DNA from: Lachnospiraceae bacterium
Lineage (GTDB): Bacteria; Bacillota; Clostridia; Lachnospirales; Lachnospiraceae
NCBI GenBank assembly: GCA_015056735.1
Contig: SVFT01000003.1
Location: forward strand, 1-64,000
Length of the DNA stretch: 64,000 nucleotides
Direction of reading: 5' to 3'
The translations under genes were made by a program, and so were the position numbers. Below are positions 33,913 to 43,837 of the stretch, piece by piece. Position 1 is the first letter of the stretch. Every line of letters begins with the position of its first letter. The notes beneath the pieces were generated by a model, which worked only from the letters and a program-made list of their open reading frames with translations, had not been told where the DNA came from and searched no databases.

Positions 33913-35802
33913 TCAATGATCCCTCATCGCGCGCATCGCATTTAAGATCGCAAGAAACGCAACACCGACATCGCCGAATACCGCCATCCACATGGTGGCC
34001 TGTCCGAATGCGGCCAGAACCAGGATAGCTGCTTTCACACCGATCGCAAAGATCGTATTCTCGCGTGCGATCCGTACGGTCCTTCTTGCGATCCGGATAC
34101 CTGCCGCGATCTTGGAAGGTTCATCCGTCATGATAACCACATCCGCCGCTTCGATCGCCGCATCAGAGCCAAGACCGCCCATTGCAATCCCGACGTCACT
34201 CCTTGCAAGAACAGGCGCATCGTTCATGCCGTCTCCGACAAAAGCGAGCCTGCCGGAGGATGACTTCTTCGACAGAAGTACCTCCATCTCGTCCACCTTC
34301 TGATCGGGCAGAAGCTCAGACCGGATCTTCGTGATCCCAAGCGCTTTGCCGACAGCCTCCGCTGTCTCTTTTCGGTCACCCGTAAGCATGACGATCTCTT
34401 TTATGCCAAGTCTCTTAAGACTTCCGATCGCCTCCGCCGCGTCCTCTCGAAGTTCATCCGTTATGAAGATGTAACCTGCATAGGTTTGATCGACCGCAAC
34501 ATAGACGATCGTCCCGGCCTGCTCTCCCGAAAAGGCCCCAAAACCGATCCCGTGGTTTTGAAGATGCTTTGCACTTCCCGCAAGTACTCTATGCCCGTCA
34601 ATAACGGCGGAAACGCCGAACCCTGCCTCGTCCGTAAGGTCCTTGATCCGCGTGCGGTCAACAGGCTGTCCGTATGCCGCAAGGAGCGCCTTGGCGATCG
34701 GATGATTCGATGCGCTCTCCGCAAGTGCCGCAAAGGCAAGAAGCTCGTCCCTTTTTTCGGATGGGATCGCATCCCCGTCATATCCTGCGGGACAAACCTC
34801 CGTTACGACGAAATTCCCTTTTGTGAGGGTGCCCGTTTTATCAAGAACGACTGTCTCCACTTTGGAGAGCGCCTCTAAGTAGTTGCTTCCCTTTACCAGG
34901 ATCCCGGCACGGCTCGAACCGCCGAGGCCGCCAAAAAAGCTTAATGGGATCGAGATCACGAGCGCACACGGGCATGATACAACAAGAAAGGCGAGTGCGC
35001 GGTAGATCCAATCGCTGAATCCGCCACCTGTAAGAAGGGGCGGAACAACCGCAAGACAGGCTGCAAGGCCGACAACAGCCGGCGTATAGTAGCGTGCAAA
35101 GCGCGAGATAAATGTCTCGCTCTCGGATTTTCTCGAACTTGCATCCTCAACCAGTGAGAGGATCCTCGTAACGGTCGATTCCGCGAAGGGCTTTGTCACG
35201 CGTGCCGTGATCACACCCGTCAGGTTCACGCAGCCGCTGATCACATCGCTTCCCTCAGCCACATCACGAGGCAGGCTTTCACCTGTCAGCGCCATCGTAT
35301 CAAGGCTCGTCCTGCCGCTTGTCACGATGCCGTCAAGCGGGATGCGTTCGCCGGGCTTTACCTCGATGAGTTCACCGACCGATACTTCCTCAGGGCTGAC
35401 CTGCACGATCTCTTCGCCGCGCACCACATTGGCATAGTCCGGACGGATATCCATCAGTTCACTGATCGACTTCCTCGATCTGCCGACCGCATAGGACTGG
35501 AACCATTCGCCGATCTGATAGAACAGCATAACGGCGACGCCTTCGGAACACTCACTGATGAAAAACGCACCGAGCGATGCGACAAGCATCAAAAACTTCT
35601 CATCCAGCGCGCGTCCCTTGACAATGTTCTGTACGCCATCTCTTACGACATCACTGCCGGCAGCAAAATAAGCCGCAAGGTACAGAGCCAGTACGATATT
35701 GTAGGACAGACCCTTTATAAAATGCTCCGCGCACAGCGCCGCAATAAACAGCGCCGCGCCGGCCAGGATCCGCCATAGTCTTTTCTTTAACTTCTTAGAC
35801 AT
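33913..35802 (-). CDS. Heavy-metal P1B-type ATPase (Zn/Cd/Pb exporter type)
   Basis: A 629-residue P-type ATPase that pumps soft metal ions out of the cell. Seen: TGE at 173-175, the transmembrane CPC at 277-279 within SCPCALVIS, the phosphorylated DKTGT at Asp321, and late TGDRKETA and GDGMNDAPVLARSDVGIAMG. It lacks a fused N-terminal metal-binding domain; that domain is supplied by the separate 73-residue HMA protein encoded just upstream. The operon starts with an ArsR-type repressor that has a zinc-type site, so zinc, cadmium or lead is the likely cargo. Confidence 0.93.
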   Translation of the reverse strand: MSKKLKKRLWRILAGAALFIAALCAEHFIKGLSYNIVLALYLAAYFAAGSDVVRDGVQNIVKGRALDEKFLMLVASLGAFFISECSEGVAVMLFYQIGEWFQSYAVGRSRKSISELMDIRPDYANVVRGEEIVQVSPEEVSVGELIEVKPGERIPLDGIVTSGRTSLDTMALTGESLPRDVAEGSDVISGCVNLTGVITARVTKPFAESTVTRILSLVEDASSRKSESETFISRFARYYTPAVVGLAACLAVVPPLLTGGGFSDWIYRALAFLVVSCPCALVISIPLSFFGGLGGSSRAGILVKGSNYLEALSKVETVVLDKTGTLTKGNFVVTEVCPAGYDGDAIPSEKRDELLAFAALAESASNHPIAKALLAAYGQPVDRTRIKDLTDEAGFGVSAVIDGHRVLAGSAKHLQNHGIGFGAFSGEQAGTIVYVAVDQTYAGYIFITDELREDAAEAIGSLKRLGIKEIVMLTGDRKETAEAVGKALGITKIRSELLPDQKVDEMEVLLSKKSSSGRLAFVGDGMNDAPVLARSDVGIAMGGLGSDAAIEAADVVIMTDEPSKIAAGIRIARRTVRIARENTIFAIGVKAAILVLAAFGQATMWMAVFGDVGVAFLAILNAMRAMRDH

Positions 35803-35854
35803 AGTGTATTCTCTTTACGTGCCTTCTCCTTAGAAAGCAACGCATTTCTTTTCT

Positions 35855-36076
35855 TTATTTCTCGCGAACGGTCACATCAGGCTCATACTTCTTTACGATC
35901 TTCTTGATATCCGCAAGAAGCGTTCCCGCAATGCCGTCTTCTGCCTCCACAACCAGTTTCTGTGTCAGTAGCGTGACTGTGCTCTTCGTAACGCCTGCCA
36001 TTCTGCCGACTTCCTCCTCGATCTTTCCGGCACAGTGTGCGCAGTCAAGGTCCTCCAGGATAAATGTTTTGATCAT
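35855..36076 (-). CDS. Stand-alone HMA metal-binding protein
   Basis: A 73-residue ferredoxin-like domain with the metal site as DCAHC (Cys13 and Cys16), the form common in Zn/Cd ATPase partners. The fold signature AGKIEEEVGRMAGVTKSTVTLLTQKLVVE is typical. It is translated 14 bases after the ArsR gene and 52 bases before the ATPase gene, and likely hands metal to the pump. AGGAGG precedes the ATG. Confidence 0.92.
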   Translation of the reverse strand: MIKTFILEDLDCAHCAGKIEEEVGRMAGVTKSTVTLLTQKLVVEAEDGIAGTLLADIKKIVKKYEPDVTVREK

Positions 36077-36090
36077 TCTTTTCTCCTCCT

Positions 36091-36387
36091 CTATTCCATG
36101 ATGTGTTCAAGCCCCTGGCTTAAGATCGTCACAATGTGATCGTCTGCCAGAGAATAATAGATCGTCTTGCCGTCGCGGTGACCGCGCACCAGATCCATCT
36201 GCTTTAAGAAACTAAGCTGATGGGAGATCGCCGACTGCGTCATACTGAGGCTGTCGGCAATATCCTGCACGCACATCTCCTGCTCCGACAGGGTGCTCAG
36301 GATACGGATCCTGGTCTCGTCTCCGAATACCTTGAAGAAACCTGCCATCTTCCGTATGTTCTGCTCATCCGGTTTGATCATTTTCAT
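36091..36387 (-). CDS. ArsR/SmtB-family metal-sensing repressor
   Basis: A 98-residue winged-helix repressor. The HTH is LSMTQSAISHQLSFLKQMDLV. The alpha5 metal site is visible near the end, DDHIVTILSQGLEHIME, aligning with the Asp-x-His ... His-x-x-Glu set of SmtB, which binds zinc; the alpha3 loop EMCVQDIA has only one Cys, so a cadmium-type alpha3N site is unlikely. When metal binds, it would leave the operator at 36401-36439 and free the export operon. Confidence 0.93.
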   Translation of the reverse strand: MKMIKPDEQNIRKMAGFFKVFGDETRIRILSTLSEQEMCVQDIADSLSMTQSAISHQLSFLKQMDLVRGHRDGKTIYYSLADDHIVTILSQGLEHIME

Positions 36388-36400
36388 GTAGCACCTCTCT

Positions 36401-36461
36401 TATATGAATACATGAATAAATGTTCATATATTCATTATATGCAATCCACGCAGATTGTCAA
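36401..36461 (-). promoter_or_regulatory. Promoter and ArsR operator of the metal-export operon
   Basis: On the minus strand TTGACA (36456-36461), 16-bp spacer and TATAAT (36434-36439). The inverted repeat ATGAA-N6-TTCAT (36412-36427), flanked by outer TGAATA / TATTCA arms (36405-36410 and 36429-36434), lies just downstream of the -10. It matches the usual SmtB/CzrA operator form. Confidence 0.85.
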
Positions 36462-36583
36462 TCGTTAAGTGAAAAACTTCTTTCCGTTCAAACCGGCATT
36501 TTTTCACCTGAACTGGAATTTAGTCTTGCACACAACTAATGAAACTCCTCGCAGACATCGTTTCACCTGCCGATCTTGTACAG

Positions 36584-36616
36584 CAAAAAGAGCAGCCCCC
36601 CGCAGGGAAACTGCCC
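36584..36616 (-). terminator. Terminator after the 92-residue protein gene
   Basis: On the minus strand GCAG-TTT-CCC pairs with GGG-GG-CTGC with a short loop, followed by CTCTTTTTG. It closes the two-gene operon 36635-37175. Confidence 0.75.
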
Positions 36617-36634
36617 TTCAATCTGTTGTTTTCA

Positions 36635-36913
36635 TTATACCAGGACCTTAACGTCCTGCATGCTCGCAACCAGTTCACGCGCCTTGTCAAGATAGGCATC
36701 GTGGATACAGATCACAAAGATGTTTCGATCGTTCTCGGAATGGAACATCTTGTGAAAAAATCCCCTCTCCTGCCATCTGACAAAATAGGAAATGCCGTTC
36801 TTTAAAAACAGCCGCTCGATCTGGTCTTTCTGTTCCTTGTTCGTAACCGCACAGAACGCGATCTCATTGTTCACCTTTACGCTCGAAAGCGCCGTCGGTT
36901 CAGCTCCTCTCAT
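36635..36913 (-). CDS. Conserved hypothetical protein, 92 residues
   Basis: A small soluble alpha/beta protein; the order strand (NEIAFCAVTN), helix (KEQKDQIERLFLKNGI), strand (SYFVRWQERGFF), strand (RNIFVICIH), helix (YLDKARELVASM) suggests a ferredoxin-like fold such as DUF2007-type signal proteins. This is a resemblance in layout, not a firm family call. It starts one base after the stop of the preceding 86-residue gene, so the two are co-translated. Confidence 0.65.
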   Translation of the reverse strand: MRGAEPTALSSVKVNNEIAFCAVTNKEQKDQIERLFLKNGISYFVRWQERGFFHKMFHSENDRNIFVICIHDAYLDKARELVASMQDVKVLV

Positions 36914-36914
36914 G

Positions 36915-37175
36915 CTATAATTCTACTCCTTGATTCATGATACGGGCTTCGTTGCGTCTGCTCATGGTCATCTGTGATTCCAAAATATCGAACCAGTTCT
37001 TTGATGTACCCGGGCGAAGCGGATTCTCATTCTCCGCCTGACCGGCCCTTTCGTTATATCCGATCCTGCTCTTTAAAGCATCGTCTTCAATGGCGCCGAC
37101 CTTACCGAGGCTTTTCGCGCTTACTGCATTGGTATTATATACGTATGTAGGATATCCAATCGCTCCGACTCGCAT
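36915..37175 (-). CDS. Conserved hypothetical protein, 86 residues
   Basis: A small polar protein, start MRVGAIGYPTYVYNTNAVSA, followed by SLGKVGAIEDDALKSR and a C-terminal helix WFDILESQMTMSRRNEARIM. There is no signal peptide or membrane segment. Similar small proteins occur, as far as I recall, in flagellated Lachnospiraceae, but I cannot name a family. AAGGAG precedes its ATG and it heads the operon with the 92-residue gene. Confidence 0.65.
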   Translation of the reverse strand: MRVGAIGYPTYVYNTNAVSAKSLGKVGAIEDDALKSRIGYNERAGQAENENPLRPGTSKNWFDILESQMTMSRRNEARIMNQGVEL

Positions 37176-37221
37176 AATCCGGCTCCTTTCCTATATTCTG
37201 ATCACAGGATCTCTTTATAAT

Positions 37222-37251
37222 ATTATACACCTTTACAATTCTTCTTTACAA
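37222..37251 (-). promoter_or_regulatory. Sigma-A promoter of the 86/92-residue operon
   Basis: TTGTAA (37246-37251), 18-bp spacer, TATAAT (37222-37227) on the minus strand, 47 bases before the ATG. The remaining bases up to 37385 show no further gene. Confidence 0.6.
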
Positions 37252-37385
37252 GGGGTTACCATTCGCCCTGCTCATAGTAACAATTCGGGGCAATATCAGA
37301 TTTTTGCTTCGCAAAGGATTTCCCCTCACTCTTGCATCGGATTCTCACGAATCACGCAGCAAGTGCGCGCTTCTGCTTTAAAAAT

Positions 37386-37967
37386 CTATAAATAGCCTTC
37401 AAGAAGCGTATAAATCTCCTCGCGCCCCTGTTTCGTTTCCGACGAAAAGGGGATCATCACGGTCTCTTTGTCCGCGCCAAGCGTCTCCCGGATGAGTTTT
37501 AACTGCTTCTGAATCTGGCTGCGCTTGATCTTATCAAGCTTGGTCGCGATGATGATCGGTTTGAAGTTCTGCGCCATGATCCAGTCATACATCAGCCTAT
37601 CGTTCTCGCCGGGCGCATGCCTGATATCGATGAGGAGAAAGACCGCACGAAGCTTTTTCGATGTCTGCAGGTACCGCTCGATCATCTTGCCCCATTTTGC
37701 CTTCTCCTCCTGAGAGACCTTGGCAAAACCGTAACCGGGCAGGTCGACAAAGTAGATCTCGTCGTTCACGTTATAATAATTGATCGTCTGCGTCTTTCCG
37801 GGCTGCGCCGATGTACGGGCTAGCGATTTGCGATTCATCAGCGCATTGATCAGCGATGATTTGCCGACATTGCTCTTACCTGCAAAAGCCACTTCCCATT
37901 TATCGTTCTCCGGCAGCGTGCTTGTCACGCCGCAGACGGTTTCCAAAGCCGCGCTCTTTATAACCAT
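37386..37967 (-). CDS. engB: Ribosome-biogenesis GTPase EngB/YsxC
   Basis: A 193-residue GTPase needed for assembly of the large ribosomal subunit. G1 is GKSNVGKS (residues 30-37), G3 is DLPGYGFAKV, G4 is TKLDKIKRSQ and G5 is FSSETKQG. The PGKTQTINYYNV switch region is typical of the family. It is the last gene of the tig-clpP-clpX-lon operon, 12 bases after lon, a common order in Firmicutes. Confidence 0.97.
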   Translation of the reverse strand: MVIKSAALETVCGVTSTLPENDKWEVAFAGKSNVGKSSLINALMNRKSLARTSAQPGKTQTINYYNVNDEIYFVDLPGYGFAKVSQEEKAKWGKMIERYLQTSKKLRAVFLLIDIRHAPGENDRLMYDWIMAQNFKPIIIATKLDKIKRSQIQKQLKLIRETLGADKETVMIPFSSETKQGREEIYTLLEGYL

Positions 37968-37979
37968 ACGGTCTCTCCG

Positions 37980-40403
37980 TTATACTAGTGCTTCCTTCAG
38001 CACTTCCTTCATATCCGACACATACACGATCCGGACGCCCGATTTGATCTCAGCGGAGATCTCATCGACATCCTTCGTATTCTCCTTCGGCACAAGCACT
38101 GTCTTGATCCCTGCCGTCTTGGCTGCCAAGATCTTTTCCTTCAGGCCTCCGATCGGCAATACGCGACCGCGCAGCGTGATCTCACCCGTCATCGCAACGC
38201 TCGCTTTTACCTTTTTATTGGTGAGTGCTGAGAAAACGGCTGTCGCCATTGTGATACCGGCGCTCGGTCCGTCCTTGGGTACCGCCCCTTCCGGGATATG
38301 GATGTGAAAATCGTTCTTTTTAAAGGTATCGGCTGAAATCTTATATTCTTTAGCGATCGAGCGGATAAAGGAGATGCCCGCCATCGCGGATTCCTTCATC
38401 ACATCGCCCATCTGTCCTGTCAGTTCGAGCTCGCCCTTGCCCGGCATGATGTTCACTTCGATCTCCAGTGTATCGCCACCGACACTCGTCCAGGCAAGTC
38501 CGCGCACGACGCCGACTTCATCCTTTTCATTCGCTTTATCCGGCGTGTATTTCGCCTTGCCCAGGTATGTCTCCAGATTGGCCGCTGTCACGCGCACTTT
38601 GCGCGTTTTGACCGCAGTCTTCTTTGCGGATGCGCTCTTGCCGGCTGCTTTCCCGGCACCCGCCTGTGCTTCCTTCTCTTCCAGAAGCTTTCTTGCGACC
38701 TTGCGGCAGATCTGTCCGATCTTGCGCTCCAAGTCACGCACGCCCGCTTCGCGGGTATACGATTCGATCAGCGCCTTCAAAGCGGAATCGGCGATCGAGA
38801 GCCTGCTCTCATCAAGGCCGTTCTTTTTAAGCTGCTTTGCCAGCAGGTGCTCTTTCGCAATATGGAACTTCTCATTGGCCGTGTAGCTCGTGACCTCGAT
38901 GATCTCCATACGGTCCAAAAGAGGGCGCGGGATCGTCTGCATCGAATTGGCCGTTGCCAGGAACAAAACGCCCGACAGGTCGAGCGGGATCTCCACATAG
39001 TGATCCCTGAAATGCACGTTCTGCTCATTGTCAAGGACCTCAAGAAGAGCCGATGCGGTATCACCCCTCTGGTCGCTCCCGACCTTATCGATCTCATCCA
39101 AAAGCATCAACGGATTGTTCACGCCGGCCTGACGCAGGCTTTGCGCGATGCGGCCTGCCATGGCACCGACATAGGTACGTCTGTGACCGCGGATCTCCGC
39201 TTCGTCGCGTACGCCGCCTAAGCAGATGCGGACATATTTTTTATTGAGTGCCTTGGCAACACTTCTTGCGATCGACGTCTTACCGGTTCCGGGAGGGCCC
39301 ACAAGGCACAGGATCGGCGCATCGCCGCCGTTTGTAAGTGCACGTACCGCCAGATATTCGAGGATACGCTCCTTGACCTTGTCAAGGCCGTAGTGATCCT
39401 CATTCAGGATCTCTTCCGCACGGCTGATGTCCGTGCTGTCCTTGGACTGCTTCGACCAGGGAAGTTCAAGCAGCGTCTCGATATAGCCGCGCTCCACAGC
39501 CGCCTCGCTCGAGGAGCCTGCGATATGCCTGAAACGCACGATCTCCTTTTTGATCTTGTCCTTCACGTCTGCCGGCGCTTTGAGCTTCTTTAGATCCTCT
39601 TCAAACTGCTCTGCATCGGAAAGTGTATTCTCCTCGCCAAGCTCTTCGCGGATATAGTGAAGCTGCTCTCGTAAGAGATAATCCTTCTGGTTCTTATCGA
39701 TCCGGCTCTTGATATCCATCGAAAGCTTAGCTCTAGCGGATGCGATCTCCGCTTCGCCAAGAAGGATCTCGCCCAGCTTGATAAAACGATCCGGGATTGC
39801 AACAGCCGAGAGCACTTCCTGTTTTCTCAAAAATGTGATCGGAAGGTTCGCCGTGATCTCGTCGATCATCGCACAGATATCCGTCATGTCCTGTATGCGC
39901 GGCATCACGCTCTTGGCGACCTTCGGATAAAACTTGCCGTATGCTTCAAAGCTTGAGAGCATCTCCCTGAGCATCGCCTGCTCACCGACTTCATCGATCA
40001 CATCGACCGGCACTTCGGATACGGATGCAACGATATAAGGCTCCTTCTCCATGAAATCATGAAGTGCAAGGCGTCTCTCGCCCTCGGCGAGCACGCGGAT
40101 GATGTCACCCGGGAGCTTTGTGACCTGACGGATCAGGGAAAGCGTTCCGATCTCAAACACATCGTTTACATCGGGGTCATCCACGTTCGGATCTTTCTGC
40201 GCAACAAGAAAAACGCGCTCATTCTCTGACATCGCCTTCTCGATGGCCTGAATCGACCGCGGACGGCTTAAGTCAAAATGGATGATCATGCCCGGCATCA
40301 CGGTCAGGCCGCGCAGTGCGACCGCCGGCAATGTGTAGTGATCGCTTGTTTCTTTGATGACTTTCCCGGGCTTTACTACTTTTGTCTGTTTCTTCTCTTC
40401 CAT
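37980..40403 (-). CDS. lon: ATP-dependent protease Lon
   Basis: An 807-residue LonA protease that degrades damaged and regulatory proteins. N-terminal substrate domain (VALRGLTVMPGMIIHFDLSR) with coiled coil, AAA+ module with Walker A GPPGTGKT at 369-376 and Walker B LMLLDEIDKVG, then the protease domain with catalytic Ser in PKDGPSAGITMATA and Lys in LPIGGLKEKILAAK. An Ala/Lys-rich insert (EAQAGAGKAAGKSASAKK, about residue 600) between the AAA+ and protease parts is longer than usual and probably a flexible loop. Confidence 0.97.
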   Translation of the reverse strand: MEEKKQTKVVKPGKVIKETSDHYTLPAVALRGLTVMPGMIIHFDLSRPRSIQAIEKAMSENERVFLVAQKDPNVDDPDVNDVFEIGTLSLIRQVTKLPGDIIRVLAEGERRLALHDFMEKEPYIVASVSEVPVDVIDEVGEQAMLREMLSSFEAYGKFYPKVAKSVMPRIQDMTDICAMIDEITANLPITFLRKQEVLSAVAIPDRFIKLGEILLGEAEIASARAKLSMDIKSRIDKNQKDYLLREQLHYIREELGEENTLSDAEQFEEDLKKLKAPADVKDKIKKEIVRFRHIAGSSSEAAVERGYIETLLELPWSKQSKDSTDISRAEEILNEDHYGLDKVKERILEYLAVRALTNGGDAPILCLVGPPGTGKTSIARSVAKALNKKYVRICLGGVRDEAEIRGHRRTYVGAMAGRIAQSLRQAGVNNPLMLLDEIDKVGSDQRGDTASALLEVLDNEQNVHFRDHYVEIPLDLSGVLFLATANSMQTIPRPLLDRMEIIEVTSYTANEKFHIAKEHLLAKQLKKNGLDESRLSIADSALKALIESYTREAGVRDLERKIGQICRKVARKLLEEKEAQAGAGKAAGKSASAKKTAVKTRKVRVTAANLETYLGKAKYTPDKANEKDEVGVVRGLAWTSVGGDTLEIEVNIMPGKGELELTGQMGDVMKESAMAGISFIRSIAKEYKISADTFKKNDFHIHIPEGAVPKDGPSAGITMATAVFSALTNKKVKASVAMTGEITLRGRVLPIGGLKEKILAAKTAGIKTVLVPKENTKDVDEISAEIKSGVRIVYVSDMKEVLKEALV

Positions 40404-40419
40404 AGCTCATGATACCAAA

Positions 40420-40441
40420 CGCCGCTAAATTCTTAGCGGCG
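40420..40441. promoter_or_regulatory. Hairpin between clpX and lon
   Basis: CGCCGCTAA (40420-40428) pairs with TTAGCGGCG (40433-40441). On the plus strand it runs into five T; on the transcribed minus strand only three T follow. It may partly terminate the tig-clpP-clpX message or mark a processing point before lon. Confidence 0.65.
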
Positions 40442-40452
40442 TTTTTGTTGTC

Positions 40453-41709
40453 TTACTTTGCTTCTTTCATTGTCTTTTTGTGCACCACCAAAGGCCCGCT
40501 GGACCCTTCAATGGTATCTTCGGTGATAATGCACTGCTCGATGGTCTCGTCGGACGGGATCTCATACATGACATCCATGAGCGCCTTCTCCATAATGGAA
40601 CGGAGGCCTCTCGCGCCCGTCTTACGCTCCATTGCCTTCTTGGCGATCAGCTTGATCGCGTCCTCTTCGAAGGTCAGCTTCACGTGATCCAAGTCAAACA
40701 GTCTCTGATACTGCTTCACCAGTGCATTCTTGGGTTCTTTGAGGATACGGATCAGTGCTTCCTCATCCAGTCCCTCAAGTGCAACGTTGATCGGCACACG
40801 ACCTACAAACTCGGGAATCAGGCCGAACTTTACAAGATCCTGCGGTGTTACCTCTTCTAGGATCTCGCCGATCTCCTTGGTCGTACGATCCGCAATGGAT
40901 GCGTTGAATCCGATCGTCTTACGGTTCAGTCTCGTCTCGACGATCTTATCAAGACCGTCAAACGCACCGCCGCAGATAAACAGGATATTCGTTGTATCGA
41001 TCTGGATCAGTTCCTGGTGCGGATGTTTACGACCGCCCTGCGGGGGTACGGAAGCCTGCGTGCCTTCGATGATCTTCAAAAGCGCCTGCTGTACACCTTC
41101 ACCGGAAACGTCTCTTGTGATCGATACGTTCTCACTCTTCTTTGTGATCTTGTCGATCTCATCGATATAGATGATGCCGTACTGGGCACGCTCCACATCA
41201 TAATCGGCCGCCTGGATCAGTTTCAGAAGGATATTCTCAACGTCCTCACCGACATAGCCGGCCTCCGTCAGCGTAGTCGCATCCGCGATCGCGAACGGTA
41301 CGTTGATGATCTTGGCCAGTGTCTGTGCCAGATATGTCTTACCGGAACCGGTCGGCCCCACCATGATGATATTGCTCTTCTGAAGCTCCGCCTCATTGGC
41401 ATCCTTCTTTGCGGTCACACGCTTATAGTGGTTGTATACCGCTACGGACAGCACCTTTTTGGCCTCGTCCTGTCCGATGACATAGTCATCGAGAAAGCCT
41501 TTGATCTCCGCAGGTTTTAAGAGATTGATCTCACTGTCGTTCGGCATGGGATCATTTTCAAACTCTTCTTCGAGGATCTCAGCGCAAATATCGATACACT
41601 CGTCACAGATATAGACGCCCGCCGGACCTGCGATCAGTTTCTTGACCTGGTCCTGCGTCTTATTGCAAAAAGAACATCTTACCTTGTCGTCAGATTTCTT
41701 TCCTGCCAT
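40453..41709 (-). CDS. clpX: ATP-dependent Clp protease ATP-binding subunit ClpX
   Basis: A 418-residue unfoldase that feeds proteins to ClpP. The N-terminal zinc finger uses Cys12, Cys15, Cys35 and Cys38 (CSFC and CDEC). Walker A is GPTGSGKT at 118-125 and Walker B is IIYIDEIDK. The ClpP-binding loop reads IGFNA, a variant of IGF, and the pore loop GYVGEDVE is present. It is encoded 11 bases after clpP in the same operon. Confidence 0.98.
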   Translation of the reverse strand: MAGKKSDDKVRCSFCNKTQDQVKKLIAGPAGVYICDECIDICAEILEEEFENDPMPNDSEINLLKPAEIKGFLDDYVIGQDEAKKVLSVAVYNHYKRVTAKKDANEAELQKSNIIMVGPTGSGKTYLAQTLAKIINVPFAIADATTLTEAGYVGEDVENILLKLIQAADYDVERAQYGIIYIDEIDKITKKSENVSITRDVSGEGVQQALLKIIEGTQASVPPQGGRKHPHQELIQIDTTNILFICGGAFDGLDKIVETRLNRKTIGFNASIADRTTKEIGEILEEVTPQDLVKFGLIPEFVGRVPINVALEGLDEEALIRILKEPKNALVKQYQRLFDLDHVKLTFEEDAIKLIAKKAMERKTGARGLRSIMEKALMDVMYEIPSDETIEQCIITEDTIEGSSGPLVVHKKTMKEAK

Positions 41710-41720
41710 CTTGTTTCTCC

Positions 41721-42314
41721 TTATTTATCGGACTCCCTGAATGTGATCACCTTGTCAACGAGGCCGTATTCCATAGCCTCCTGCGCACTCATCCAATTAT
41801 CCCTTTCCGTATCCTGACATACCTGCTCATACGGTTTGCCGGTATTCTCGGAAAGCATTCTGTTCAACTTCTCTTTGGTCTTCAGGATGTGCTTTGCCGC
41901 GATCTCGATCTCGGTCGCCTGTCCCTGTGTCCCGCCAAGCGGCTGATGGATCATGATCTCCGCATTGGGAAGCGCACTTCTTTTGCCCTTGGTACCGCCT
42001 GCCAGAAGGAATGCGCCCATGCTGGCTGCCATGCCGACACAGATCGTCGCCACATCACACTTAATATAATGCATGGTATCATAGATCGCCATACCGGCCG
42101 TGATCACACCGCCCGGGCTGTTGATATAGAGCTGAATATCCTTCTCGGGATCTTCCGCTTCCAGAAACAACATCTGCGCTACGACCAGCGCCGCGGTCGT
42201 CTCATTGACCTCTTCTCCGAGGAAAATGATCCTGTCCTTCAGCAGTCTGGAATAGATATCGTACGAGCGCTCGCCGCGGCTTGTCTGTTCAATGACATAA
42301 GGTACTAAACTCAT
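41721..42314 (-). CDS. clpP: ATP-dependent Clp protease proteolytic subunit ClpP
   Basis: A 197-residue serine protease that forms the tetradecameric barrel used by ClpX. The catalytic triad is Ser98 (GMAASMGAF), His123 (MIHQPLGG) and Asp172 (ERDNWMSA). The short N-terminal propeptide [14 protein letters not shown] is typical. It lies five bases after tig. Confidence 0.98.
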   Translation of the reverse strand: MSLVPYVIEQTSRGERSYDIYSRLLKDRIIFLGEEVNETTAALVVAQMLFLEAEDPEKDIQLYINSPGGVITAGMAIYDTMHYIKCDVATICVGMAASMGAFLLAGGTKGKRSALPNAEIMIHQPLGGTQGQATEIEIAAKHILKTKEKLNRMLSENTGKPYEQVCQDTERDNWMSAQEAMEYGLVDKVITFRESDK

Positions 42315-42319
42315 GCTGT

Positions 42320-43612
42320 TTATTTCTCCTTTGCTTCATCAACAACAAATTTAACAGCCTTTGTGATCGCAAGGTCTTCCTTGATCTGCGCGATCGCCTT
42401 CTCATTGCCTGCGATCATCTCTTTGACCTTGTCGATCTCCATGTTATATACTTCGGCCATTCTCTCTAATTCTTTATTGTACTCTTCTTCGGATGCTTCG
42501 ATCTTCTCAGCCTTTACAACCGCTTCCAGTACCAGGCGGGATTTGATCTTGCGCTCAGCCTGCGGCTTTACCTGCTCAAGCATCTTTGCCTGATCAAGGC
42601 CTGTGAACTGGTAGTACTGCTCCATGGAAAGACCCTGCATCTGCATACGCTGTGCGAAATCATCCACAAGCTGTCTCTGCTGTGTCTCGATCATCGCTTC
42701 CGGGATCTCCATTGCCGCATCGTTCACGATCGCTTCGATGACTGCATCTTCCTTTGCACCCTCAGCTTCTTTAACCTTCTTCTCTTCGAGTTTCTTGCGA
42801 ACGTCCGCTTTGTACTCGTCTACTGTCTCAAACTCGGATACTTCGCTTGCGAACTCGTCATCCAGTTCGGGAAGGATCTTCTCTTTGATCTCTTTAACGG
42901 TTACTTTGAAGGTCGCCTTCTTGCCTTTAAGCTCTTCCGCGTGATAATCCTTCGGGAATGTAACCTTTACATCTACCTGCTCATCCTTATTAACACCGAT
43001 CAGCTGCTCTTCAAAGCCCGGGATGAATGCGCCGGAGCCGATCGTCAGCGGGTAGTTCTCACCCTTGCCGCCTTCGAACGGTTTCTTTGCTACAAAGCCT
43101 TCGAAATCGATCACGGTGATATCGCCGTCTTTAACCGGTCTGTCCTCAACGACAACGGTTCTTGCGCTGTTCTCGCGCTCTTTGTCGATCGCTGCAGTCA
43201 CTTCCTCATCCGTAACGGCCGTATCCTGCTTCTCAACCTTCACACCTTTGTACTTGCCAAGCTTTACTTCCGGCTTCAGTGCCACTTCCGCTGTGAAGAC
43301 AAAAGGCTTTCCGGCCTCAAGCTGTGTCACCTCGATCTTCGGTGTGGAAACGATCTCTTCGCCGCACTCGTCATATGCCTTGTCGTATGCATCCGGGATC
43401 AGGATGTTTGCTGCATCTTCGTAAAAAACTTCCTTGCCGTACATCTTCTCAACAAGCTGTCTCGGCACTTTGCCTTTACGGAAACCGGGAACACTGATCT
43501 TGTTCTTGTTCTTGTTATATGCGGTCTGGATCGCTTTTTCCAGCTCTTCGGCGGGAACTTCGATCGTTAACTTCGCCATGTTTTTTTCTAACTTTTCTAC
43601 CTGTACGCTCAT
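42320..43612 (-). CDS. tig: Trigger factor
   Basis: A 430-residue ribosome-bound chaperone and peptidyl-prolyl isomerase. The ribosome-binding tail has the signature [16 protein letters not shown] (near residue 43), the FKBP-like domain lies at about residues 160-240 ([20 protein letters not shown]) and the C-terminal helical chaperone domain fills the rest. It heads the tig-clpP-clpX-lon-engB operon. Confidence 0.98.
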   Translation of the reverse strand: MSVQVEKLEKNMAKLTIEVPAEELEKAIQTAYNKNKNKISVPGFRKGKVPRQLVEKMYGKEVFYEDAANILIPDAYDKAYDECGEEIVSTPKIEVTQLEAGKPFVFTAEVALKPEVKLGKYKGVKVEKQDTAVTDEEVTAAIDKERENSARTVVVEDRPVKDGDITVIDFEGFVAKKPFEGGKGENYPLTIGSGAFIPGFEEQLIGVNKDEQVDVKVTFPKDYHAEELKGKKATFKVTVKEIKEKILPELDDEFASEVSEFETVDEYKADVRKKLEEKKVKEAEGAKEDAVIEAIVNDAAMEIPEAMIETQQRQLVDDFAQRMQMQGLSMEQYYQFTGLDQAKMLEQVKPQAERKIKSRLVLEAVVKAEKIEASEEEYNKELERMAEVYNMEIDKVKEMIAGNEKAIAQIKEDLAITKAVKFVVDEAKEK

Positions 43613-43797
43613 TTTAAAACTTTTCCTCCTTCATGGGGCTCACCCTTAAACTTCTGTGATACTCTATAATCAATCAGGGTCAAATGCATAAAACCCCATA
43701 TTCACAGTCATTAAAGGATTATAGCATACCGTTTTTCAATACGCAAGATATGGTTCCCGCGCAAATTGAACGGATTTGTGCGCAAAATTGTGCAATC

Positions 43798-43829
43798 AAA
43801 AAGAGCTGCGAACTCTCGCGGCTCTTTTT
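43798..43829. terminator. Bidirectional terminator
   Basis: AAAAAGAGC (43798-43806) pairs with GCTCTTTTT (43821-43829), with an inner GCG / CGC pair. On the minus strand it follows the orphan antitoxin gene and the structured segment, and insulates the tig operon. The remaining bases 43613-43797 hold no gene. Confidence 0.85.
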
Positions 43830-43837
43830 GTCTCAAA

